From: an uncultured Bacteroidota bacterium
Lineage (GTDB): Bacteria > Bacteroidota > Bacteroidia > Chitinophagales > Chitinophagaceae
DNA length: 19,578 nucleotides
Direction: 5' to 3'
NCBI GenBank assembly: GCA_946887345.1
Contig: CAMPKR010000008.1
Coordinates: forward strand, 1-19,578
The notes beneath the pieces were generated by a model that was not told the origin of the DNA, did no database searches, and saw only the letters and a list, made by a program, of their open reading frames with translations. Made by a program: the position numbers and the translations under genes. Of the stretch, positions 1 through 8,104 are shown in pieces (within the stretch, counting starts at the first letter, position 1; each line of letters starts with the position of its first letter).

Positions 1-3000
1 GCTGGTTACCTGTAGCAGTGATGGTAGGCGTCGGCAGGGGGTTAACAGTTACTGTTACTGCTGCTGAAGTAGTAGAGCAGGTGCCATCGCTTACAACCAC
101 TGTGTAAGTGCCTGAAGCGTTTGCTGTATAAGAAGCGCTGGTAGCACCCGTTATGGCAGTGCTGCCATCGTACCACTGGTAAGTAAGACCTGTACCTGTG
201 TTGGCATCGAGCTGTACAGTTCCACCCTGGCAGAACGTAACAGGACCTGCAGGCGTGATGGTAGCAGGAGGAGCGGGAGTAACAGTGATAGTCTGCGTTT
301 GAGCAGGGCTGTTACCGCAACCGTTTACCGCAACGACTGAAATGCTACCACCGGCAGTACCCACGGTTACAGTGATAGAAGTAGTGGTGCTGGAACCTGT
401 CCAGCCTGTAGGTAGTGACCACGTATAAGATGTAGCACCGGCAACAGGAGCAATAGAATATGTCTGGCTGCTGCCTGCGCATACTGTAGCAGGACCGGAA
501 ATAGTACCCGGTTGACCAGGTGCTCCCGGATCAACGACTACGGTAACAGTACCTGTAGCGCTACAGCCGTTGGCTGTAACGGTAACTGTATAAGTACCAG
601 CACCGGCTGCTGTAATACCGGTTATAGAAGGGTTCTGGAGAGTAGAAGTAAACGAGTTAGGACCAGCCCAGCTATAAGTAACACCTGAAGTAGTAGTGCT
701 TGAAGTTAAGTTCAATGTTTGGCCCACGCACAGCGGCGTGTTGGCAGTTGCAGTAGGAGCAACCGGAACCGGGTTAACCGTAACAGCTATAGCATTTGAT
801 ACTGAAGTGCAACCGTTGGCAGTAACTTCTACTGTATAAGTACCTGAAGCAGTAGCAGTATAAGTAGAGTTGTTGGCACCCGGGATAGGAACACCCTGAT
901 ACCATTGATATGTATAACCTGTACCTGTTGTTGCGGTCAGCACTACGTTGCCACCCTGGCAGAAAGTAGTAGGTCCGCCGGCAGTGATGCTGGCAGTTGG
1001 CATAGGATTCACTGTAATGCTCAATGTCTGAGCCTGGCTGGCACCGCAGTTGTTGTTAGCAACTACAGAGAGCGTACCGCCTGTGGTACCTACAGTCACT
1101 GTTATTGAGTTGGTAGAGCTTGTGCCTGTCCAGCCGTTAGGTAATGTCCATGTATAAGAGGTGGCACCTGTTACGGCCGCTATGGTATAAGTCTGAGTGC
1201 TGCCTGCGCAAACTGTTGCAGCGCCGGTAATAGTACCGGGTTGTGCCGTAGGCAGACAGTCAAGGAACTTGGCTGCCACACCATCGCCGAGACCGGCGTT
1301 CGTGGTCTGGATATTTGTATTAAGTGCGATGTCGGTTCCACTTTCACTATAACCTGCTATATATATATAGGCAGGATTAGCGTTATCGGTAGCAATATTA
1401 TTCATCCAGTCGATGCCGGCGCCGCCGTAGTAAGTGCTCCAGCCGAAAGCGCCGGCAGTAGAGAATTTAGTGACGAAACCATCTGTAGTGCCACCAAGGG
1501 TTACGTCGTAGCTGTTGGTTGAACCCATAACGGTAGCACTTTCAGTTTCACCGGTTACGAAAACATTGCCGTTCTGATCGAGTGCAATACCATAACCCTG
1601 ATCATACCCGGCACCACCCAGGTAAGTTCCCCACTGAAGGGTACCGTTGGTATTGTACCTGCCTACTATTACGTCGGCAATACCATTCATTGTGGTCTGG
1701 AAGGCACCGTTGGTAGCCATGCCGGTGCTGACAGCAACACCCGTTACGAACACGTTGCCACTGCCATCCACATCAACACCAAGACAGTTTTCATCGGCAG
1801 AACCGCCCCAGTAAGTACCCCAGAGCTTAGTACCTGCACTATTGTATTTTGTAACAAAGCCGTCGTACAAACCGCCTGCAAACTGCTGAGAAACACCAGT
1901 GGTAGCGATAGCTGAGGTACTGGTTGTCCAACCTACAGGGTATATGTTACCTGCATTGTCTACGTCGAGGGCGGTCATTGATTCGTCACCTGTGCCACCT
2001 AATAATGTACCCCATACAAAGTTCCCTGCGTTGTCAGTTTTCACCAACATACCATCGAACAAGCCGCCGCCAAATGTTGTCTGACCCACCGTTGCTGCTA
2101 TAGTAGCTGCATCTGTTCTGCCGGAAAGGTAAATGTCATTAGTTGAAGTGCGAACCACCTTGTAAGCTATTTCATTAGATACGCCGCCTATTACCCAGTC
2201 GTAGACGAGGGCACCTGCTGTAGTGAATTTACCAAGGAGGAAATCCTGGTCAGCAAGGATTTCACTATAGCCGGCAAACACCAGGTCAGTACCATTGTAC
2301 TGTACACTCCAGCCAACGTCGTTAGCTGCAGTTCCATAGAAAGTAGACCAAACTAATAAACCTGCATCAGTTACTTTGAAAAGGAAAGCGTCATAGCCAC
2401 CAGCGTTAGTTAGCTGAAAGGCACCGAGGGTTGCCATGTTGGTAGTACTACTAGTGTAGCCTATCCAGTACTGGTTGCCGGAGGCGTCGTATGTTACAGA
2501 CTTAACTTCTTCAGTTCCTAAGTCACCGAAGTAGGTACCCCATGTAAGCAGGGGGTCGAGTGTAAGAGTGCCGCTGTAGTTAGCAACATTGAAGCTCAGT
2601 ACATCACCCTTCAGATTGAAAGAAGAAGTTACCCTGCTTCCGTCGGCCTGGAAGGATACAGGAGCTGCTTCTGTTACAGTGCCCATAGGAGTAGTAGCCA
2701 ACAGGCTGCCATCTTTGTTTAACTTCAGAGAAGTTGCACCGCTGTATTTCAGTTTGATGTCAGATGGGTTACCGCCGGGACGAACTACGAATTCGTATTC
2801 AACCTGGTTGTTCCTCACTAACAGCACCCAGTCGATGTTAGGATAGATATTTTTGTAAGTAATCTTGTTGTAAGATGCAGCAGATATTTCTTTCTGCAGC
2901 TGTCCTTTGCTGTTTTTAGCAGTAAAGGTTGACTGATAGTAACGAGTACCGAGGTCTTGCTTTTGCTCTGCTACAACTTGTGCGTTCTTATTGGCATTCA

Positions 3001-3337
3001 GCAGTTCTACGTCCATGCGGTACATGTCAACCATTGGCGCTTCGATAGTTGCGCCGGCATTCTTACTTGAAAGAAGGCTGCCGCGGAAACTCTGCTGGTT
3101 AATAACGCGGCTGAACTGGTAGTGCAGTTGTCCATCGCCGATGAACACTTTCATACCATTACCTCCCACTGAAAACTGGATGTCGGTTCTGCTGTGGTTG
3201 TACTGATCTATCACCTGCCCCTTATTTTCCTGGAAGTGTAGATTGTTTTTTACAGCCGTTGTGACTGTATTTTCTTTTGCTGCACACAATAGTGGCAAAG
3301 CTCCTGCCAGGAGGCCAAGGAGTAATTTTCTATGCAT
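1..3337 (-). CDS. Giant secreted SBBP-repeat and PKD/Ig-like repeat protein (partial, 3' end outside window)
   Basis: The frame is open without a stop from ATG 3337 to the left edge, giving 1112 residues and more beyond. Residues 1 to about 20 (MHRKLLLGLLAGALPLLCAA) form a signal peptide. Residues about 30-255 (FQENKGQV..., NIYPNIDWV) resemble the N-terminal domain that precedes SBBP repeats in Bacteroidota (DUF7948 type, from memory). From W266 to about residue 690 there are seven beta-propeller-like repeats of the form WGTYxGGxGxD...GNVFVTGxT (SBBP repeats). From about residue 699 follow PKD/Ig-like modules in the order A-B-C-A-B: A carries VCAGSxQTYxI and LPxGWTG, B carries FCQGGxVxL and YQWY, C carries YSWxGPNSF. 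The family is usually exported by T9SS with a C-terminal sorting domain, which here would lie off the window. The gene is probably its own transcription unit. Function is likely surface or adhesin-like, but that is inference. Confidence 0.9.
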   Translation of the reverse strand, partial: MHRKLLLGLLAGALPLLCAAKENTVTTAVKNNLHFQENKGQVIDQYNHSRTDIQFSVGGNGMKVFIGDGQLHYQFSRVINQQSFRGSLLSSKNAGATIEAPMVDMYRMDVELLNANKNAQVVAEQKQDLGTRYYQSTFTAKNSKGQLQKEISAASYNKITYKNIYPNIDWVLLVRNNQVEYEFVVRPGGNPSDIKLKYSGATSLKLNKDGSLLATTPMGTVTEAAPVSFQADGSRVTSSFNLKGDVLSFNVANYSGTLTLDPLLTWGTYFGDLGTEEVKSVTYDASGNQYWIGYTSSTTNMATLGAFQLTNAGGYDAFLFKVTDAGLLVWSTFYGTAANDVGWSVQYNGTDLVFAGYSEILADQDFLLGKFTTAGALVYDWVIGGVSNEIAYKVVRTSTNDIYLSGRTDAATIAATVGQTTFGGGLFDGMLVKTDNAGNFVWGTLLGGTGDESMTALDVDNAGNIYPVGWTTSTSAIATTGVSQQFAGGLYDGFVTKYNSAGTKLWGTYWGGSADENCLGVDVDGSGNVFVTGVAVSTGMATNGAFQTTMNGIADVIVGRYNTNGTLQWGTYLGGAGYDQGYGIALDQNGNVFVTGETESATVMGSTNSYDVTLGGTTDGFVTKFSTAGAFGWSTYYGGAGIDWMNNIATDNANPAYIYIAGYSESGTDIALNTNIQTTNAGLGDGVAAKFLDCLPTAQPGTITGAATVCAGSTQTYTIAAVTGATSYTWTLPNGWTGTSSTNSITVTVGTTGGTLSVVANNNCGASQAQTLSITVNPMPTASITAGGPTTFCQGGNVVLTATTGTGYTYQWYQGVPIPGANNSTYTATASGTYTVEVTANGCTSVSNAIAVTVNPVPVAPTATANTPLCVGQTLNLTSSTTTSGVTYSWAGPNSFTSTLQNPSITGITAAGAGTYTVTVTANGCSATGTVTVVVDPGAPGQPGTISGPATVCAGSSQTYSIAPVAGATSYTWSLPTGWTGSSTTTSITVTVGTAGGSISVVAVNGCGNSPAQTQTITVTPAPPATITPAGPVTFCQGGTVQLDANTGTGLTYQWYDGSTAITGATSASYTANASGTYTVVVSDGTCSTTSAAVTVTVNPLPTPTITATGNQ
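515..1243 (-). repeat. First copy of a 729-base in-frame A-B-C module super-repeat
   Basis: Three Ig/PKD-like modules (A, B, C, each about 80 residues) form a 243-codon unit that starts again at about 514. Two independent anchors give the same period: ctgcctgcgca at 1200-1210 and 471-481, and ccaccctggcagaa at 951-964 and 222-235, both 729 bases apart. The second copy (about 514 to 1) includes A and B and is cut by the window edge. Exact unit borders are estimated. Confidence 0.8.
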
Positions 3338-3361
3338 AAAAAGGGATTTTTTTATTTTTTA

Positions 3362-3369
3362 CAAAGATA
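3362..3369 (-). promoter_or_regulatory. Bacteroidota -7 promoter element for the SBBP/Ig giant gene
   Basis: On the minus strand this reads TATCTTTG, an exact match to the Bacteroidota consensus TAnnTTTG. It lies 24 bases before ATG 3337, giving a short AT-rich leader. I see no clear TTG about 20 bases further upstream. The element shows that the gene can be transcribed separately from the gene that ends at 3450. Confidence 0.55.
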
Positions 3370-3449
3370 GCTTGATATAAGATATATAGATCAGAGGTGG
3401 AGCCTCTTCCGCCTGCTTAGACGAGAAAATCAGTCAATTCGTTGGATAG

Positions 3450-4994
3450 CTATTTTTTTAAATTGGCGATAGCATCTATAATGCAGAGATCGCCTGCGTA
3501 GGAGAGTGTATGGACGCCGCGTATGCCAGCCGGAAGCTCTGGCCTGATAAGGCTTCCAGGCTGCTCTTCATATTCTGTTTCACTAAGCTTTGTTACGCGG
3601 TTAATAGAAATACCCCAGCCATACCAGGGTGCGCATATTTGCGAAGGCCTATACAAAGAACCATTGTGAATGTAAAGCGGACCAGCGGGGCGGGCTCGCC
3701 TTACATCGGATACAACAGGATTTTGCGGGTGTGCAACTAATTCGGAGTTAATAATATCGTCGGTGTAAAAAATAGATAGTTCATCGAGCAACAAAGATCC
3801 GGCAACTTCTTCCACACAGGTGAAGAGCCACCAGCGGCCTTTGTGGTAAATGACTGTAGAATCTGCTGCAGAAATATTTTTAATTAAGGTTCTTTTTAAT
3901 TCCCATTTGTGAGGAAACTCTACGCACTCATATAAATCGATGGTGCGGTTTTCGGAAGTTTCGGGGATCATGTACCATTTGTCCCCGACCTGGAAAACAA
4001 AGGGGTAGGATAGATGGTATGGTTTATCAAGAATTGGCTGTGCGGGAGTAAAGCTTCCGTCTTCGTTCTGAGTTATTACTGAAATCCGCCCCCGGCCCGT
4101 GGCATAAACGTATTCCTCGAAGAAAATGTAATTGGTGTTGTTCTTTTTGACAACCATTGGGTCGGCCCAGAAGAAGCCGCGAGGGGCTTGCAGCTTTTTG
4201 AAGTCGCGCAAGTCGATTTTCCTGCCGGGAGGGCAGGCGCTATTGTACATCAGTATCCAGTCCCTCCGGGTGTTCCCTCTTTTGAGCCTGTTGATGACTC
4301 GCTTTGCTGTTTTGCTAATGAAGTTGAACGCAAATGAAGTATTAGATAACTCTTTGTCCTCAATTGGGTTAGCGATTATATCGATGTTGTTGAATGCGGC
4401 AGGGTCATCGTGCAGCAGCTTCAGCATCCGTGCCGGAAATGCGGCGCTCTTCCAGTAGCAGCGGTTCAGACTTCGCTTCATTGAGGACGGGTCGGTGAGG
4501 GAGAAGGACCGGTAGATTATTTTTTCTTCGCCCCCGGCTGTTTTCATTTTCAAACCTGAGGGCAGTATAGGCTTATTCGTCAGGACTTCGTATGCGGCTA
4601 CCGCATCTTTATTTTCCGTTGATCCGAAGTAGTAAGACAAGATACCATGTGGGGGTAGGCTGAGCAAGCTGTTGCTAATGGGAGCTTCGCTGAGATCGAG
4701 AATTACATCTAATTCCTTTATTGCTGCCGATGAAGTATCGACAACGGGAGTGTTTTTTACAAGGCTTGATACGTCTTGAAGCCGGGTAGCATCAGGCGCC
4801 TGGAGTTGCTTTTTGTTGTCGTAACTTTTGAAGAGCGAAAGGAGGAAGGGCAGGGGTTTGGAGGGAGGAGGCGGATTGAGGATAAGAACACTGAGGTGGG
4901 TATGGTCGGAGTTTAAGACCGAGTTAATTACCTGCGATTGCCACGCGGGCACCAACAAATCGTTGATAACGATACCAAGCCGGAGTTTAGCCAT
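3450..4994 (-). CDS. Formyltransferase-like / GINT1-type (GH43-like propeller) two-domain protein
   Basis: I place the start at ATG 4994 (514 residues); a TTG two codons upstream at 5000 is less likely. Residues 1 to about 220 begin with a Rossmann-like strand (AKLRLGIVINDLLVPAWQ) as in formyltransferase-like proteins of glycan loci, but I see no clear catalytic Asn-His-Asp set. From about residue 240 the sequence fits the N-terminal domain of plant glucosamine inositolphosphorylceramide transferase (GINT1), a five-bladed GH43-like propeller: FFWADPMVV (D278), FFEEY, LSYPFVF, YMIPET, ADSTVIYHKGRWWLFT and RRARPAGPL. Bacterial members are typically found with capsule, LPS or glycolipid genes, so a role in envelope sugar transfer or modification is plausible but unproven. 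It has no signal peptide and is probably cytoplasmic. It lies divergent from the gene at 5138 and 112 bases before the SBBP giant. Confidence 0.65.
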   Translation of the reverse strand: MAKLRLGIVINDLLVPAWQSQVINSVLNSDHTHLSVLILNPPPPSKPLPFLLSLFKSYDNKKQLQAPDATRLQDVSSLVKNTPVVDTSSAAIKELDVILDLSEAPISNSLLSLPPHGILSYYFGSTENKDAVAAYEVLTNKPILPSGLKMKTAGGEEKIIYRSFSLTDPSSMKRSLNRCYWKSAAFPARMLKLLHDDPAAFNNIDIIANPIEDKELSNTSFAFNFISKTAKRVINRLKRGNTRRDWILMYNSACPPGRKIDLRDFKKLQAPRGFFWADPMVVKKNNTNYIFFEEYVYATGRGRISVITQNEDGSFTPAQPILDKPYHLSYPFVFQVGDKWYMIPETSENRTIDLYECVEFPHKWELKRTLIKNISAADSTVIYHKGRWWLFTCVEEVAGSLLLDELSIFYTDDIINSELVAHPQNPVVSDVRRARPAGPLYIHNGSLYRPSQICAPWYGWGISINRVTKLSETEYEEQPGSLIRPELPAGIRGVHTLSYAGDLCIIDAIANLKK

Positions 4995-5066
4995 AACCAA
5001 GATACAGCGTAAAAGAATACAATTTTGCCGATAATTTGCACATCGGCCCGCAAGCTTAACGGATTA

Positions 5067-5096
5067 TTGACTTTGATTTACATTATATGTATTTTG
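5067..5096 (+). promoter_or_regulatory. Candidate promoter for the frameshifted T9SS propeller gene
   Basis: TTG at 5067-5069, then 20 bases, then TATTTTG at 5090-5096. The spacing fits the Bacteroidota -33/-7 arrangement, but the -7 box is one base short of TAnnTTTG. It would give a leader of about 35 bases before ATG 5138 and argues against ATG 5087 as the start. Confidence 0.3.
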
Positions 5097-5137
5097 TAAG
5101 TGTGTTTCTCAATAATATACCCCTAAAATTGCCGGCA

Positions 5138-5791
5138 ATGTTAAGAGCTATTTCATTTTGTTTGATTTCAATGCTGACCTGTGCAACCGATACCCTTTTT
5201 GCACAGGAAAATAAGCCGACCAGCGGCACGGATGTTATTGTAAGTCCGACCAGCGGCAACTATTATAGCCAGGCCCGTGTGTCAGTAAGCTACGACAGTA
5301 CCATATATATAGGCCGCCTTTACAGGGCCGGCGGCCCCGGAAGCCCTCAAAACATGGAGGTACTTAAGACAACCGACTATGGCCAGAACTTTACAGTAGC
5401 GACGAGCGCTGCTGTTACAGGATCGACCCGGTATTCCAATATGGATATAATAACCGCCGGCGCCGGCCCCGGAAACTTTAGATTGTTTGTAGCCTACTCT
5501 ACCTATGATACGGCAACCGACAACGTCGTTTTAAGACTAGACACACTGGACGAAAATGGTAATGGAGGGGCTATGATAAATGAGCTGTATGTACAAACGA
5601 ATAATCCGTTCTTCAGGGGAGTTGAGTCAATTAGTCTTGCGACAGACTGGCGTGAGCCCGCAGCCAGTTCCTCATCGTTTGCTGTGACGATGGCTGTAGC
5701 GAAAGTGGGGCCGATATTTGATTCAGTAGTTGTTTTTACCAGCTCAACTGAAGGGCCGGGCTATACGAGGCAGCCGCTGCAAACACGTTGA
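5138..5791 (+). CDS. Secreted BNR/sialidase-like propeller protein, N-terminal part of a frameshifted gene
   Basis: ATG 5138 is preferred over the in-frame ATG 5087, because the signal peptide (MLRAISFCLISMLTCATDTL..., ending in FAQ) begins there. The mature part shows propeller-like strands: YYSQARVSVSYDSTIYIGRLYR, KTTDYGQNFTVA (a BNR-like 'D.G.nF' box) and SNMDIITAGAGPGNFRLFVAYS. The reading frame stops at 5789-5791 straight after an implausible tail (YTRQPLQTR). The natural continuation (YEAAANTLNYIKNVSVSLG) is in the next frame, so this and the following entry are almost certainly one gene of about 535 codons. The substrate or ligand is unknown; I do not see a full set of sialidase catalytic residues. 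Confidence 0.7.
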   Translation: MLRAISFCLISMLTCATDTLFAQENKPTSGTDVIVSPTSGNYYSQARVSVSYDSTIYIGRLYRAGGPGSPQNMEVLKTTDYGQNFTVATSAAVTGSTRYSNMDIITAGAGPGNFRLFVAYSTYDTATDNVVLRLDTLDENGNGGAMINELYVQTNNPFFRGVESISLATDWREPAASSSSFAVTMAVAKVGPIFDSVVVFTSSTEGPGYTRQPLQTR

Positions 5792-6744
5792 ACTACATAA
5801 AAAATGTAAGTGTATCTCTAGGAACAAACCAGCACAGCGATACGGCAATTGCCTGTGTGGCCTGGGATGAATATGGTGTTTTGCCAGATGAGTATGGCGC
5901 GATAAGATGCCGGTATGTAAATGCCGCGAATGGAGCGGATGTGCCGCTTAACCAGGGGGTGCTGGATGCGGCGGCTGACGTCAATATTTACAGGAAGCCT
6001 TGTGTTATAATGTCAGGGAATACCAGCCAGTCGGAGGCAGGACCGGGGACGAGCGATCTGAGGACAGCCATAACTTTTGAGTATAATAACGGGTTGCAGG
6101 CAGGGGTGCGGGGAGTAATAAACGATAGCGTATTAACAGGACAGGTGACCTTTATGAGCCCCTATTATTTTTCTGCACCGGGCACCTTGATAGAACCGCA
6201 TGGGGTATATGACAATCTTGCCGACACTTTCAGGATGACCTATTACGATACAACCGGCAAGACCCTTGTGTATGACAGGAAAGCGGCCAATTCGACTGCG
6301 ACCACCGACTTCAGCAATATTAATCCTAATTATCGCGACGCTACAGGAGCAATGGAACTACCCGTGGCGCCGCGTATGGACTTCAGCCCGGCAAATAATA
6401 TGGCGGTTCTTGTGTGGAATGATAATGGCTTAACCATGCTGGATACCCAGTACGTAGTTCAGCCGCTTTTCGTTAATGCTGTAGCAACCTCCACCGGGTA
6501 TGAGCTTTATCCCAATCCGTCAGTGGGTACAATTAATTGTTCGTTTGCGGCAGCTGCAGAAGAACTGGCTGTTTTATCGGTATGCGATATACGTGGTGCA
6601 GAGCTGATTCGCAGAGATATTAGCATCCGGGCAGGTAGCAATACAGTAGCAATTGCAGCGGGGGATCTGCCTGCGGGTAATTACATATTGAAAATAAGGG
6701 GGTCCCTCTCCAACGTTTGCGGCAAGTTTAGCATTTGCGACTAG
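5788..6744 (+). CDS. C-terminal part of the frameshifted propeller protein with T9SS sorting domain
   Basis: This frame is open from 5752, just after an in-frame stop at 5749-5751. The first usable start codon is only a TTG at 5788 with no leader, so independent translation is unlikely. The protein continues the propeller (IACVAWDEYG, VLVWNDNGLTMLD). It ends with a type A T9SS sorting domain: YELYPNPSVGTI, then DIRGAELIRRDI, then DLPAGNYILKI. In intact form the product would be carried by Sec into the periplasm and by T9SS to the cell surface. As read here, the N-terminal piece lacks the sorting signal and the C-terminal piece lacks the signal peptide, so neither half would reach the surface. 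A sequencing or assembly error is the simplest alternative to a true pseudogene. Confidence 0.75.
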   Translation: MNYIKNVSVSLGTNQHSDTAIACVAWDEYGVLPDEYGAIRCRYVNAANGADVPLNQGVLDAAADVNIYRKPCVIMSGNTSQSEAGPGTSDLRTAITFEYNNGLQAGVRGVINDSVLTGQVTFMSPYYFSAPGTLIEPHGVYDNLADTFRMTYYDTTGKTLVYDRKAANSTATTDFSNINPNYRDATGAMELPVAPRMDFSPANNMAVLVWNDNGLTMLDTQYVVQPLFVNAVATSTGYELYPNPSVGTINCSFAAAAEELAVLSVCDIRGAELIRRDISIRAGSNTVAIAAGDLPAGNYILKIRGSLSNVCGKFSICD

Positions 6745-6797
6745 CGGATGCAGTGAGAAGCGGATTTTTAAGATTAATTTAGTCCGACTTGAATATT

Positions 6798-8075
6798 ATG
6801 CGCTTCCTTGCACTTGTCTTAGTTGCTCTCTTTCCTTTTTCCTGTCTTCGGGCACAGGACGACGTGCGTCTTGCTATAAAAGAGCATATTAATAAGCTTT
6901 CGGCGACGAGTATGGAAGGCAGGGGCTATGTAAACAAAGGAGCGGAGAAAGCGGCCCTTTATATCCAGGCTCGTTTCAGGGATATGGCATTAGCTCCTGT
7001 TAATCCCGATGGAACTTTTGTGCAGTTCTACAATTTCAGAGTAAACACTTTTCCCGGAGCGATGCAGCTGCGCATAAAAGATAAAATGCTGATACCTGGG
7101 TATGACTACCTGGTGGATGCGATGAGCAGCAGCTGTAATATGCAGGAAGTGAAGGTGACCACGATTAACCTGGACAGGGTGAAGGATTCGACGAAGTGGG
7201 AAGAAATGAAGGGTTCGTTTAGTGCGAACAAAGTCTACTACCTACGGAATGCAGATAGTTTTTGTAAGAGATTTTCGATACCCTTCAGGAAGCTGGCGCA
7301 GACATTGCCGGAGGCCTGCTTTATTATTCCCGTGCATGGTAAGATGACCTGGACAGTGGGAACAGATACTATAGCCCCTACTGTTTTTTATGTGCAGGAC
7401 ACAGTGCTGCCGCGAAAGCTGAAAAAAGTATCGGTGAATGTAAAGTCCATATTGCAGAATGAATACAGGAATGCCAATATGCTGGCCTGTGTCCCCGGGG
7501 AGATAAAAGATACATTTATTGTTTTCTCTGCGCACTATGATCACCTGGGACGCATGGGATCGGCTGTCTTTCCCGGGGCGAGCGACAATGCCAGTGGCAC
7601 TGCCATGATGCTTTACCTGGCCAAATATTTTTCGAAGCATCCGCAGCGATATTCTATAGCCTTTATAGGGTTTAGCGGTGAGGAGGCGGGACTAAAGGGT
7701 TCGGATTACTTTGTAAAAAATCCGCTTATTCCGCTGAGCAATATTAAATTCCTGACCAACCTGGATATAATGGGAGATGCTAAAGATGGAATTACCGTGG
7801 TGAATGGAACTGAGTATCCTGAGCAGTTCCGGATGTTGAAGGATATAAATGAAGAAAAGGGCTACCTGCCCGAGATAAAAAGCCGCGGAAAGGCTGCTAA
7901 CAGTGATCATTACCACTTTTCGGAGGCAGGAGTGCCTGCGATATTTATTTACTCAAACGGGGGTAAAGGGTATTATCATGATATCTTTGACAAGGCCTCA
8001 GAGATCGGCATGACAAACATTGTAAATGTGTCGAAACTGCTGATAGAGTTTACAGACAGGTTAAACCAAAAATGA
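6798..8075 (+). CDS. Exported M28 family zinc metallopeptidase
   Basis: ATG 6798 (425 residues) fits the signal peptide (MRFLALVLVALFPFSCLRAQ); a TTG nine bases upstream is less likely. The M28 aminopeptidase-type zinc site is complete: H246 in FSAHYDHLG, D263 in SDNASG (bridging), E295 (general base) and E296 (ligand) in GFSGEEAGLKGSDYF, D323 in NLDIMGD, and H394 in GYYHDIFD. The family removes N-terminal residues from peptides with two zinc ions. The stretch of about 200 residues before the catalytic part (residues 40-240) is where many M28 proteins carry a PA-like insert, but I cannot assign it. The gene lies 53 bases after the propeller gene and 29 bases before the M2 peptidase, so the two peptidases may be co-transcribed for periplasmic peptide breakdown. 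Confidence 0.9.
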   Translation: MRFLALVLVALFPFSCLRAQDDVRLAIKEHINKLSATSMEGRGYVNKGAEKAALYIQARFRDMALAPVNPDGTFVQFYNFRVNTFPGAMQLRIKDKMLIPGYDYLVDAMSSSCNMQEVKVTTINLDRVKDSTKWEEMKGSFSANKVYYLRNADSFCKRFSIPFRKLAQTLPEACFIIPVHGKMTWTVGTDTIAPTVFYVQDTVLPRKLKKVSVNVKSILQNEYRNANMLACVPGEIKDTFIVFSAHYDHLGRMGSAVFPGASDNASGTAMMLYLAKYFSKHPQRYSIAFIGFSGEEAGLKGSDYFVKNPLIPLSNIKFLTNLDIMGDAKDGITVVNGTEYPEQFRMLKDINEEKGYLPEIKSRGKAANSDHYHFSEAGVPAIFIYSNGGKGYYHDIFDKASEIGMTNIVNVSKLLIEFTDRLNQK

Positions 8076-8104
8076 TTTGCTATTTTTAGGCAAATTATAT
8101 CCTG

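Noticed and set aside
1359..1371. Short TA-run (tatatatatata) as a promoter or recombination site
   Set aside because: It encodes in-frame YIYIAGY of an SBBP repeat, so coding explains it.
1241..1522. Plus-strand frames at 905-1108, 1241-1522, 1899-2084 and 2589-2846
   Set aside because: All lie opposite the SBBP/Ig giant gene, whose repeats and signal peptide are convincing on the minus strand.
8075..8095. ATTTGC / GCAAAT six-pair hairpin between the M28 and M2 genes
   Set aside because: The stem is weak and AT-rich, with no T-run, in a 29-base gap. It is not a credible terminator; it overlaps a near-match to the -7 box (TATTTTTA) but is not enough to call a promoter.
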